From positions 1-7,429 of the forward strand of contig WRIF01000071.1 in the NCBI GenBank assembly GCA_009782865.1: a stretch of DNA of 7,429 nucleotides. The letters are read 5' to 3'. The translations under genes and the position numbers were made by a program. Below the pieces are notes generated by a model that made no database searches, was not told the DNA's origin, and was given only the letters and a program-made list of their open reading frames with translations. This document shows positions 1-6,358 of the stretch, one piece after another. Each line of letters starts with the position of its first letter. Position 1 is the stretch's first letter. This stretch comes from Promicromonosporaceae bacterium. Its GTDB lineage: Bacteria; Actinomycetota; Actinomycetes; Actinomycetales; Cellulomonadaceae.

Positions 1-999
1 CAGCATGAAGTAGGGGAAGCCCACCCACAGGTTGATGATCACCATGGTGAACCGGGCCAGCATCGGGTCGGTGAGCCAGGGCGTGTTGATCACGTCCGGG
101 AAGAAGGGCAGCGCCTCCAGGGTGCGGTTCAGGGTGCCGAACGCCCCGTTGAGCATGTTGCGCCACACCAGCAGGGAGACGACCCCGGGCACCGCGTAGG
201 GCAGGATGAAGATGGCCCGGAAGAACGGGGTGATCCGCAGGCGCGAGTTGGCGAGGATCACCGCCATCAGCATGCCGCCGATGTAGGTGGTGCCGGTGGC
301 TAGGAAGGCCCAGACCACGGTCCAGATGGCCACGCGCCCGACGGCCCCGGTCCACATGTGGTCGCCGCCGAACAGTTGTTGGAAGTTGTCGAAGCCCACC
401 CAGTCGATGGTGTTGCCCGGCGGGAGGTGGTTCGGCCGCGAATAGTTGGTGAAGGCCACCAGGGCGGAAAAGACCAGCGGCACCACCACGAAGAACGCGA
501 TCATGATGAACGTCGGGGTCAGGCCCACCACCGGGAAGGCCCGGTCAAGCTGGTGGGACAGGCTCTTCTGCTTGGCGTCCATGTGGCCGCGCAGGTTGAT
601 CTCGCGGGCGGTCTTGACCGCCGAGCGGAAGGCGATGAACCACATCGCCAGGAAGATCAGGATGACGACGACGATCATCACGCCGTCAATCATCATGAAC
701 AGCGAGTTCTCGCGCTCCCGGATAGGCAGCTCGGGCTGCGGGTGGCCCAGGGTGATCAGGTTCTCGATGGCGGTGCCGCCATGCATCACCATGAAGGCGG
801 CGAACAGGGCGGTCATCGCCAGGAAGATCAGGCCCTTGGCACGGTCGCGGAGGATGGTCAGGTGCGCCAGTCCCGGGAGCAGTGCCAGGAGCTTGACCCG
901 TCCGAGGCTGACCAAGGGGGCCGGTTCGACGCGGGAGTGCGGGCGCGGCTCCAGGCCCACCTGCGAACCCTGGGATGCGGCTGATACTTCGGACGACAC
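1..999 (-). CDS. ABC sugar transporter permease, MalF/GanP type (partial, C-terminus outside window)
   Basis: This is the inner-membrane permease subunit of a carbohydrate ABC importer (CUT1 type); it would pair with a MalG-type permease and an ATPase not seen here. The first 333 residues are present and the frame is open to the window edge. The start is GTG (999-997), chosen for the AAGGAGG Shine-Dalgarno 5 nt upstream. Residues 1-35 are polar. Two extra hydrophobic segments follow (about 55-72 and 101-124) before the core that begins PVVGLTPTFIMIAFFVVVPL, as in the long MalF/GanP permeases. Later family features include FTNYSRP, WVGFDNF, ILANSRLR and PFFRAIFILPYAVPGVVS. The EAA loop that contacts the ATPase must lie beyond the edge. 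The gene is downstream of the binding-protein gene on the same strand and is probably co-transcribed with it. Family is certain; the substrate (galactosides) is inferred from the neighbours. Confidence 0.93.
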   Translation of the reverse strand, partial: MSSEVSAASQGSQVGLEPRPHSRVEPAPLVSLGRVKLLALLPGLAHLTILRDRAKGLIFLAMTALFAAFMVMHGGTAIENLITLGHPQPELPIRERENSLFMMIDGVMIVVVILIFLAMWFIAFRSAVKTAREINLRGHMDAKQKSLSHQLDRAFPVVGLTPTFIMIAFFVVVPLVFSALVAFTNYSRPNHLPPGNTIDWVGFDNFQQLFGGDHMWTGAVGRVAIWTVVWAFLATGTTYIGGMLMAVILANSRLRITPFFRAIFILPYAVPGVVSLLVWRNMLNGAFGTLNRTLEALPFFPDVINTPWLTDPMLARFTMVIINLWVGFPYFML

Positions 1000-1037
1000 T
1001 GCGGCCTCCTTGCCGGGGCTGCCCCCTGCGGCAGCAC

Positions 1038-1067
1038 GTTACATTTTGTTGGTTTCGCTCAACCCAA
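1038..1067 (-). promoter_or_regulatory. Possible weak internal promoter for the permease gene
   Basis: On the minus strand TTGGGT (1067-1062) and TGTAAC (1043-1038) are 18 bp apart, a fair match to -35 and -10 boxes, and the -10 box ends 38 nt before the permease GTG. The surroundings are AT-richer than most of the window. It could drive the permease apart from the binding protein. The match is weak and chance is a real alternative. Confidence 0.25.
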
Positions 1068-1074
1068 TGGTTGA
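1059..1074. repeat. Small inverted repeat upstream of the permease gene
   Basis: TCAACC-CAAT-GGTTGA is a 6-bp inverted repeat with a 4-nt spacer. It overlaps the possible -35 box of the permease gene, so it could be an operator half-site pair or a small RNA hairpin. It does not resemble the TGTGCCCGGTCACA operators of the divergent region. Only one copy was seen. Confidence 0.3.
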
Positions 1075-1127
1075 TCCGACCCCCACCACCCCTGCGGTGA
1101 TGTCGGTCGGGCCAGCAACTGAGTGGC

Positions 1128-1161
1128 GGATCGCCCGGCCCGGTGAGGGGCCGGGCGATCC
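1128..1161 (-). terminator. Intercistronic GC-rich hairpin between binding-protein and permease genes
   Basis: A perfect 14-bp inverted repeat (arms 1128-1141 and 1148-1161, loop GGTGAG) begins 27 nt after the stop codon of the binding-protein gene. No run of T follows on either strand, so it is not a classical intrinsic terminator. In binding-protein importer operons such a hairpin commonly protects the upstream message or stops part of the transcripts, so that binding protein is made in excess of permease. That role here is inferred from position and structure. Confidence 0.7.
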
Positions 1162-1188
1162 AACTGACTATTGCCGGTTAGGCGTCGC

Positions 1189-2511
1189 TCACTCGACGGT
1201 GGCGATGATCACCTGGGTGACCAGGTCCAGCTCGGTGCGCGGGTCGGCGCCATCCCAGATGTTACCGGTGGTGGTGTTCAGGTTCTCCCAGACGGCTCCC
1301 ATCTCGGGGATGGACGGCATCGGGAAGGAGAACTCCACCTGGTCGATGAAGGCCTGCATGGCCGGGTGGTCGGCGGCGATGTTCGAGGTCGAGATCGGCA
1401 GGGCGCCGGTCATGTCGACGCGCAGCTGCTGCATCTCCGGGGTGGTCAGGAACAGGCCGAAGGCGTTGGCAGCCGCCTGGTGGTCGGAGAAGGCCGAGAC
1501 GAACATGGTGCGCACACCGGAGAAGGTGGTGGCGGGGGTGGTCTGGCCCGGCAGGGAGAACATGGTGGCGGCGCCCCAGTTGATGCCGGCGTCGTCGAAG
1601 TTGGCGACGTTCCAGGGGCCCGTCAGGTGCAGGGCCGACTGACCGGCGGCGAACATGCCGTCGACGGTGCCGGTGTCGAGGTCACCAGCGGCGACGTTGT
1701 TCATCAGCGGGCGCAGCGACTGGAAGTAGGTGAAGCCCTGCACGGCCGAGTCGGTGTTCAGCTCGGGGTGGGCGCCGTCGGTGCCGTCCGGGCCGAAGAG
1801 GCGGTTGCCGTCCATGGTCATCCACATGAAGTTGTAGTAGAAGTTACCGACGTCGTAGGCCAGGCCCATCATGCCGGGGTTCTCGGCGTTGAACTCTTCG
1901 ATGAAGGAGGTCAGCTCGTCCCAGGTGCGCGGCGGGGTGCCGCCGACCAGGTCGCGGTTGTAGACCAGGGTCCAGGTCTCGGCCGAGATCGGGAAGCCCC
2001 AGATGGAGCCATCGGTGGTGACGGCGACCAGCGGGCCCTCCGACACGTTGGCGCGCACGCCGGCGGCGTCGGTCGGGGCGTAGATCATGCCCTGCTCGAT
2101 CAGGGCGCCGAGGGTGTCGTGCGGGGCGGCGAACAGGTCGGGGCCGATGCCGGCGGGACCGTCGAGGATGATCTGGGAGACGGAGTCGCCGAGCTCAACG
2201 ATCTGGTAGTTGACGGAGATGTTCGGGCAGATGGCGTTGAAGGCCTCACCGGCGGCAACGATCCACTGGCCTTCGGCGCCGTCGGACTCCCACACCAGCA
2301 GGGTCACGTCGTCGTCGCCACAGTCGATGGCGTCGGCGGGGACGTCCTCTACCGGGTCCTCGGCGGGGTCTTCGGCCGAGTCCTCAGCGGGAGCCTCGGT
2401 GGCGTCCTCGGTGGGGGCGGGAGCGGCGGTGTCATCGCTGTCGCCACAGGCGGCGAGGGCGAAGGCCATGGTCGCGACGGCGCCGACGGCCAGGTACTTA
2501 CGGAGCTTCAT
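1189..2511 (-). CDS. Sugar ABC transporter substrate-binding lipoprotein (MalE/GanS-like)
   Basis: This is the extracellular, membrane-anchored receptor that captures an oligosaccharide and hands it to the permease encoded next. It has 440 residues, normal for CUT1 binding proteins. A lipoprotein signal peptide (K/R-rich start, hydrophobic residues 7-21) ends in the lipobox LAAC, with Cys22 as lipidation site. Residues 23-63 form an acidic Ala/Pro/Asp/Glu linker, followed by the mature domain. MalE-like signatures include GPWNVANFDDAGINWGAA and, near the C-terminus, PMPSIPEMGAVWENL. Apart from Cys22 the only cysteines are Cys64 and Cys95, which could form a disulfide. The ATG start has GAAGGGAA four nt upstream. 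The gene is first in the leftward operon and diverges from the beta-galactosidase gene. The family is clear; a galacto-oligosaccharide or lactose ligand is inferred from the divergent galactose genes, and maltodextrin binding cannot be excluded. Confidence 0.93.
   Translation of the reverse strand: MKLRKYLAVGAVATMAFALAACGDSDDTAAPAPTEDATEAPAEDSAEDPAEDPVEDVPADAIDCGDDDVTLLVWESDGAEGQWIVAAGEAFNAICPNISVNYQIVELGDSVSQIILDGPAGIGPDLFAAPHDTLGALIEQGMIYAPTDAAGVRANVSEGPLVAVTTDGSIWGFPISAETWTLVYNRDLVGGTPPRTWDELTSFIEEFNAENPGMMGLAYDVGNFYYNFMWMTMDGNRLFGPDGTDGAHPELNTDSAVQGFTYFQSLRPLMNNVAAGDLDTGTVDGMFAAGQSALHLTGPWNVANFDDAGINWGAATMFSLPGQTTPATTFSGVRTMFVSAFSDHQAAANAFGLFLTTPEMQQLRVDMTGALPISTSNIAADHPAMQAFIDQVEFSFPMPSIPEMGAVWENLNTTTGNIWDGADPRTELDLVTQVIIATVE
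2341..2388 (-). repeat. Four 12-bp tandem units encoding the acidic linker of the binding protein
   Basis: Residues 42-57 of the binding protein read AEDS-AEDP-AEDP-VEDV, four degenerate 12-bp units in frame. The segment lies between the lipidated cysteine and the folded domain and probably spaces the receptor from the membrane. In-frame 12-bp units could change in number by slippage without breaking the gene. Confidence 0.75.
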
Positions 2512-2560
2512 TGCATTCCCTTCAGGGTATTAGCGAGAAGGCCGGGTAGCCGTCTCGCCG

Positions 2561-2574
2561 TGTGACCATTCCCG
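2561..2574 (-). promoter_or_regulatory. Weak fourth operator half-site
   Basis: The first seven bases, TGTGACC, equal the conserved half of the three operators read on the opposite strand, but the other half (ATTCCCG) has decayed. It lies about 50 bp before the binding-protein start codon, where a bound repressor could block early transcription. A seven-base match can easily be chance. Confidence 0.25.
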
Positions 2575-2640
2575 CGTCTTCCTATCGGGCTTCTGGTCGG
2601 TTGTACGGTGATCCCAATGCTAGCTCGGGATTTCCGCCAC

Positions 2641-2654
2641 TGTGCCCGGTCACG
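2641..2654. promoter_or_regulatory. Operator-like palindrome O1 (LacI-family type)
   Basis: TGTGCCCGGTCACG differs from O2 and O3 only in its last base. The core is an inverted repeat centred on a CG step, as in sites bound by LacI-family sugar repressors. It also shares the three upstream bases CAC with O3, making 16 identical bases (2638-2653 and 2818-2833) exactly 180 bp apart. Confidence 0.7.
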
Positions 2655-2666
2655 GTAGAACAGGTG

Positions 2667-2680
2667 TGTGCCCGGTCACA
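2667..2680. promoter_or_regulatory. Operator-like palindrome O2 (LacI-family type)
   Basis: TGTGCCCGGTCACA pairs six of its seven symmetric positions (TGTG-CC against GG-CACA; only positions 5 and 10 mismatch). It lies 26 bp centre to centre from O1. On the minus strand it reads TTGTGACCGGG, so it may overlap the -35 region of a leftward promoter, though no good -10 box was identified. Confidence 0.75.
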
Positions 2681-2820
2681 ACCGGGGGCGAGGCACTGGC
2701 GCCACCTGAGCGAATATGGGGCGCGCAGATCGCCGTATCGGCGCCCTTAAGCCACTGTTTAGCGCAGGCAGTGCCAGGCAAGTGTAACTAGTTGATAACG
2801 CTCTTCCCTTTCTGTGACAC

Positions 2821-2834
2821 TGTGCCCGGTCACA
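2821..2834. promoter_or_regulatory. Operator-like palindrome O3 over the beta-galactosidase promoter
   Basis: The sequence is identical to O2 and lies 59 bp before the beta-galactosidase ATG. It covers the -35 and spacer region of the extended -10 promoter candidate at 2840-2848, a position where a bound repressor would exclude RNA polymerase. The regulator gene is not in this window. Confidence 0.75.
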
Positions 2835-2839
2835 GCGAC

Positions 2840-2848
2840 TGTTATGCT
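2840..2848 (+). promoter_or_regulatory. Candidate extended -10 promoter for the beta-galactosidase operon
   Basis: TGT followed by TATGCT fits an extended -10 element (TGn-TATnnT). No good -35 box lies 16-18 bp upstream, where O3 sits instead, which is acceptable for an extended -10 promoter. Transcription would start near 2855 and give a leader of about 40 nt. An alternative -35 (TTGATA, 2792-2797) lacks a good -10 partner. Another possible -10 is TACTAT at 2854-2859. Confidence 0.4.
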
Positions 2849-2893
2849 TCCGTTACTATTGCGAGCCCCCCTCGGTCACCCCAAAGGAGCGTC

Positions 2894-4948
2894 ATGACTG
2901 CCTCGTTTATTCCCGGCCCAACCTACGGAGGTTGGATTCCCAGCCTACCGAGCCTGTGCTACGGCGGCGACTACAACCCCGAGCACTGGGATTTCGAGGT
3001 CTGGCAGGAAGACATGGCCCTGATGCGCGAGGCGGGCGTCAACCTGGTCTCCATCGGCATGTGGAACTGGGTGCTGATCGAACCACGCGACGGCGAGTTC
3101 GACTTCTCCTACCTCGACCGCCTGCTTGATCTGCTGGCGGAAAACGGCATCAAGGCCGCCTTGGGCACCCCGACCGCCTCCCCGCCGGCCTGGGTGTTCA
3201 GGCAGTACCCCGACTCCCGAGTGGTTGGCTCCGACGGCTCGGTGTTCCAGCCAGGCGGGCGCGGCATGATGGCCCCGTCCTCCCCGGACTACCGTCGCCT
3301 CTCCGCCCGCATCGCCGGCAGGCTGGCCGAGCGCTACCACTCCCACCCGGCCCTGGCCATGTGGCACATCCACAACGAGTACGGCGCCCCGGTGAACTGG
3401 GACTTCTCCGAGAATGCCCGCCTGGCCTTCCGCCGCTGGCTCGCCGAGAAGTACACCACCCTGGACGGCCTCAACCAGGCGTGGGGCACCACCTTCTGGG
3501 GCCAGGTCTATATGGAGTGGGACGAGATCGAGCCGCCCGCCCCCACCACCACCATCGTCAATCCGGCCCAGAAGCTGGACTTTGGCCGCTTCAGCGACGC
3601 CATGCTGCGCGAGTGCTTCCTGATCGAGAAGGAGGCCATCGCCAGGTTCTCGGACCTGCCGGTGACCACCAACTTCATGTCGATCGCCTGCCCGGGCACC
3701 GACCTGTTCGAGTGGGGCAAGATCGTCGACATCGTCTCTAACGACCACTACCTGACAGCCGCCGATCCGCGCAACTACGTGGGGCTCTCCCTGGCCGCCG
3801 ACCTCACCCGTTCGGTAGCGGGGGGCAAGCCCTGGATGCTGCTGGAGCACTCCACCTCGGGGGTCAACTGGCAGCCGCGCAACGTCGCCAAGCGGGCGGG
3901 CGAGGAGCTTCGCAACGCCGCCTCCCACATCGCCCGCGGCGCCGACGCCATCATGTTCTTCCAGTGGCGCGCCTCGCGCTCAGGCGCCGAGAAGTTCCAC
4001 TCGGCGATGGTTCCCCACGCCGGCACCGACTCCCGCATCTGGCGCGAGGTGGTCGAGCTCGGAGAGGTGATGCGGCGGATCGAACCCCTGCGCGGCTCGC
4101 GCACCCAGGCCGATGTCGCCCTCGTCTGGGATCAGGATTCCATGTGGGCCCTCGGTCAGGACTGGCGCCCGTCGGTCGACGCCACCGACCACACCGCCCG
4201 CGTCACCACGTTCTATGACCGGCTCTGGCGGGACGGCCTCACCGTTGACCTGGTGCGCTCCACCCAAGACCTGTCGGGCTACCGTCTGGTGGTCGCCCCG
4301 GAGTCTTACCTGCTGACCGCGGAGGGGGCCGCCAACCTGACGGCCTACGTGGAGGGCGGCGGCACGCTGCTGGTCTCCTACTTCTCCGGCATCGTGGATC
4401 AGGACGACCGCGTCCACCCCGGCGGCTTCATGGCGCCGCTGCGCCGCGCGCTGGGCGTGTGGGTCGAGGAGTTCTTGCCCCTGCGGGAGGGTGAGTCCTT
4501 CACTGCCAGTTGGGACGACGGCGCGGAGGGACATGACTCAGGGCTGGTCGGCACCGTTTGGGCCGACCACCTGCGCCTGGATGGGGCCGAGGCCGTTGCC
4601 ACCTATGTCGATGGCCCGCTGCCCGGCGGGGCCGCCATCACCCGCCACGGGCTGGGGGCGGGCAAGGGTTGGTACGTCTCGACCGAGCTCGGCGTCGAGG
4701 GACTGGCCCCGCTGATGTCCCGCGTCTACGCCGATGCCGGCCTCACGCCGCCCGGCCTGCCCGAGGACGTCGAGGTGGTGCGCCGTGCCTCCGCGACCGG
4801 AGAGTATGTGATCGCCATCAACCACACCGCCGAACCGGCGGTGGTGCCCGGCACCCTGGGGGCAACCGACCTGGTCACCGGGAAGGTGACGGCCGCCGAT
4901 GCCGTGGTGCCGGCCCATGGCGTCCTCTTCCTTTCGACCACCGCCTAG
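2894..4948 (+). CDS. GH42 beta-galactosidase
   Basis: This retaining glycoside hydrolase of family 42 cleaves terminal beta-galactosyl residues from lactose, galacto-oligosaccharides or galactan fragments. It has 684 residues, typical for the family, and no signal peptide, so it acts in the cytoplasm on imported sugar. The ATG at 2894 is chosen because AAAGGAG lies 4 nt upstream; the longer open frame from TTG at 2792 would run through the operator and promoter. The N-terminal TIM barrel (about 15-390) has YGGDYNPEHW, acid/base Glu162 in WHIHNEYG and nucleophile Glu318 in MLLEHSTSGVNW. A flavodoxin-like trimerisation domain follows (about 400-610), then a small beta domain (about 625-684). 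The cysteine cluster that binds zinc in Thermus A4 beta-galactosidase is absent after NEYG. galK follows after 15 bp, so the two are surely co-transcribed. Exact linkage preference cannot be read from sequence. Confidence 0.96.
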   Translation: MTASFIPGPTYGGWIPSLPSLCYGGDYNPEHWDFEVWQEDMALMREAGVNLVSIGMWNWVLIEPRDGEFDFSYLDRLLDLLAENGIKAALGTPTASPPAWVFRQYPDSRVVGSDGSVFQPGGRGMMAPSSPDYRRLSARIAGRLAERYHSHPALAMWHIHNEYGAPVNWDFSENARLAFRRWLAEKYTTLDGLNQAWGTTFWGQVYMEWDEIEPPAPTTTIVNPAQKLDFGRFSDAMLRECFLIEKEAIARFSDLPVTTNFMSIACPGTDLFEWGKIVDIVSNDHYLTAADPRNYVGLSLAADLTRSVAGGKPWMLLEHSTSGVNWQPRNVAKRAGEELRNAASHIARGADAIMFFQWRASRSGAEKFHSAMVPHAGTDSRIWREVVELGEVMRRIEPLRGSRTQADVALVWDQDSMWALGQDWRPSVDATDHTARVTTFYDRLWRDGLTVDLVRSTQDLSGYRLVVAPESYLLTAEGAANLTAYVEGGGTLLVSYFSGIVDQDDRVHPGGFMAPLRRALGVWVEEFLPLREGESFTASWDDGAEGHDSGLVGTVWADHLRLDGAEAVATYVDGPLPGGAAITRHGLGAGKGWYVSTELGVEGLAPLMSRVYADAGLTPPGLPEDVEVVRRASATGEYVIAINHTAEPAVVPGTLGATDLVTGKVTAADAVVPAHGVLFLSTTA

Positions 4949-4963
4949 ACCGGAGGGGCCGTG

Positions 4964-6349
4964 ATGAACCTTGAATGGCTGCCCGCCTGGGAGCAAGCAG
5001 AGGGTAACGCCCGCGTCGCCAGGCTGTTCGCGACGGCCTTCGGCGCCGGGACGGCCGGGGGCACCATCCCCGCAGCGGCCAGTGCCCACCCCACGCCGCC
5101 TAGCGGCGCAGCAAACAACACCGCCGGGACCGCCGGGGGCACTAGCCTCGTAGTGGCCAGTGCCCCCGGCCGGGTGAACATCATCGGTGAGCACGTCGAC
5201 TATAACGGCGGCCTCTGCCTGCCTATGGCGCTTCCCCATCGCACGTTTGTGGCGCTGCGCCCGCGGGGCGACGGGGTGGTCTCCCTGCGCTCGGGGCAGA
5301 CCGAGGACCTCTGGTCGCTGCCCCTGGCCGAAGTCTTGCCCGGCCAGACCCCGGGCTGGGGTGCCTACGTCGCCGGGGTGGCCTGGGCCTTGCGGGAGGC
5401 GGGCTATCCGGTGAGCGGCTTCGAGGCCGCGGTGGACAGCTGCGTCCCGTTTGGGGCGTCCTTGTCGTCATCGGCGGCGCTGACCTGCGGGGTGGCAGTT
5501 GCGCTTGACCGAGCGTTCGGGCTGGGCCTGGCCGACTCCCTGGCGGGGCGGCGCGCCCTGGTCAAGGCCTGCATCCGTGCGGAGAATGAGATCGCGGGGG
5601 CGGCCACGGGCGGGCTGGACCAGTCGATTGCCATGCTCGGTGAGCCGGGGGCAGCCCTCGCGCTGGACTTCCGGCCGGGGCACACCGATGAGGAGTTTGC
5701 GCGCCTGGTGCCCTTCGACCTGGAGGCGGCGGGGCTGGCGCTCCTGGTGATCGACACGCGGGCGCCGCACCAGCTCAACGACGGGCAGTACGCCTCGCGG
5801 CGGGCCGCCTGTGAGCGGGCGGCCGCCGCCCTGGGGGTTGGCTCGCTGCGCTCCCTGGTCGACCAAGACCTGGATGAGACCTTAAGCCGCCTCCGCTCCG
5901 CCCTAACGGCGGAGGCGGCTCACAACGAGGGCGCTGCCCCCGCCGACCTGGAGGCGGAGACGGTGGTCCGGCGGGTGCGGCATGTGGTGACCGAGATCAG
6001 GCGCACCGCCGAGTTCATCGGCCTGGCCGAGCGCGGCCTGGGGGCCGGCGGTATTCCGAACGAGGCGGCCTGCGCCCGCGCCGGGGCGCTGATGGATGCC
6101 TCGCATGCCTCCCTGCGCGACGACTACGAGGTCACCGTCCAAGAGACCGACCTCTCGGTGGATACCTGCCGGGCGGCTGGGGCCATTGGCGCGCGGATGA
6201 CGGGGGGCGGTTTCGGGGGGTCGACCATCGCCCTGGTGCGCACCGGTGACGTTCAGGCCGTGGCCGCCGCCGTCGCCACGGCCTTTGCCGCGGCGGGCCT
6301 GACCGCCCCCGGCTTCCTGGTGGCCACCCCCTCCGGACCAGCCGCCTAG
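4964..6349 (+). CDS. galK: Galactokinase
   Basis: GalK phosphorylates galactose to galactose-1-phosphate with ATP, the entry step of the Leloir pathway, and here would use galactose released by the upstream beta-galactosidase. It is a GHMP kinase with all main motifs: APGRVNIIGEHVDYN (residues 67-81, Arg70, substrate residues Glu76, His77, Asp79), the ATP loop VPFGASLSSSAAL (161-173), the catalytic Asp219 in GGLDQS, and RMTGGGFGG (411-419). ATG 4964 is preferred because GGAGG lies 7 nt upstream; a GTG directly before it would have only 4 nt spacing. At 461 residues it is longer than E. coli GalK (382). Part of the excess is an Ala/Gly/Thr/Pro-rich insertion at about 28-60, between LFATAFG and the first GHMP motif, which contains a duplicated segment. 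The commonest family form of the first motif is GEHTDYN, with Thr in place of Val78. Confidence 0.96.
   Translation: MNLEWLPAWEQAEGNARVARLFATAFGAGTAGGTIPAAASAHPTPPSGAANNTAGTAGGTSLVVASAPGRVNIIGEHVDYNGGLCLPMALPHRTFVALRPRGDGVVSLRSGQTEDLWSLPLAEVLPGQTPGWGAYVAGVAWALREAGYPVSGFEAAVDSCVPFGASLSSSAALTCGVAVALDRAFGLGLADSLAGRRALVKACIRAENEIAGAATGGLDQSIAMLGEPGAALALDFRPGHTDEEFARLVPFDLEAAGLALLVIDTRAPHQLNDGQYASRRAACERAAAALGVGSLRSLVDQDLDETLSRLRSALTAEAAHNEGAAPADLEAETVVRRVRHVVTEIRRTAEFIGLAERGLGAGGIPNEAACARAGALMDASHASLRDDYEVTVQETDLSVDTCRAAGAIGARMTGGGFGGSTIALVRTGDVQAVAAAVATAFAAAGLTAPGFLVATPSGPAA
5045..5087 (+). repeat. Direct repeat, copy 1, in galK N-terminal insertion
   Basis: This 43-bp segment matches 5123-5165 at 37 of 43 positions, with an offset of 78 bp (26 codons), so the frame is kept. 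It encodes AGTAGGTIPAAASAH. The similarity ends sharply at both sides. This is probably the added copy, since the second one runs into the conserved GHMP motif. Confidence 0.85.
5123..5165 (+). repeat. Direct repeat, copy 2, leading into the first GHMP motif of galK
   Basis: It encodes AGTAGGTSLVVASAP, where LVVASAP is the expected strand leading into GRVN. Six differences separate it from copy 1: two are silent, four change amino acids (Ile/Ser, Pro/Leu and two Ala/Val). The hydrophobic valines are kept only in this copy, as expected if it alone forms the native fold. Confidence 0.85.
5885..5920. repeat. Inverted repeat inside galK
   Basis: AGCCGCCTCCGC (5885-5896) and its exact complement (5909-5920) flank a 12-nt loop, in codons 308-319 of galK. 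An alternative pairing TCCGCC/GGCGGA exists at 5897-5902 and 5908-5913. It lies in a variable Ala/Glu-rich stretch (ALTAEAAHNEG), not in a catalytic motif. It may be a product of biased composition or a hairpin in the message. Confidence 0.5.
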
Positions 6350-6358
6350 AAAGAGCCC

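Larger units (their letters stand above)
2512..2893. promoter_or_regulatory. Divergent control region between uptake and catabolism arms
   Basis: This 382-bp gap separates the start codons of the leftward binding-protein gene and the rightward beta-galactosidase gene. It has no convincing gene: a short open frame near 2562-2750 lacks a good ribosome site and runs through two operators. It holds three copies of an operator-like palindrome, a fourth half-match, and a candidate rightward promoter. No convincing -35/-10 pair was found for the leftward gene, so its promoter remains unplaced. Confidence 0.85.

Noticed and set aside
446..2565. Long plus-strand open frames opposite the binding-protein and permease genes (446-1642 and 1171-2565)
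   Set aside because: They are mirror frames of strongly supported minus-strand genes in GC-rich DNA. Their translations are low in complexity (Arg/Gly/Val/His-rich) and show no family motif or ribosome site.
2562..2750. A 62-codon open frame in the divergent region
   Set aside because: It overlaps operators O1 and O2, has no convincing ribosome site and no recognisable protein features.
2792..2893. A longer N-terminus for the beta-galactosidase starting at TTG 2792
   Set aside because: It has no Shine-Dalgarno, runs through operator O3 and the promoter candidate, and the ATG at 2894 has AAAGGAG at the right distance with the family's normal N-terminus.
2945..3928. Long minus-strand open frame opposite the beta-galactosidase gene
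   Set aside because: It is a shadow frame of a gene with clear GH42 catalytic motifs; the translation is Gly/Val/His/Arg-rich with no domain signature.
4961..4963. GTG as start codon of galK
   Set aside because: It leaves only 4 nt after GGAGG, whereas the adjacent ATG at 4964 has 7 nt; the difference is one residue.
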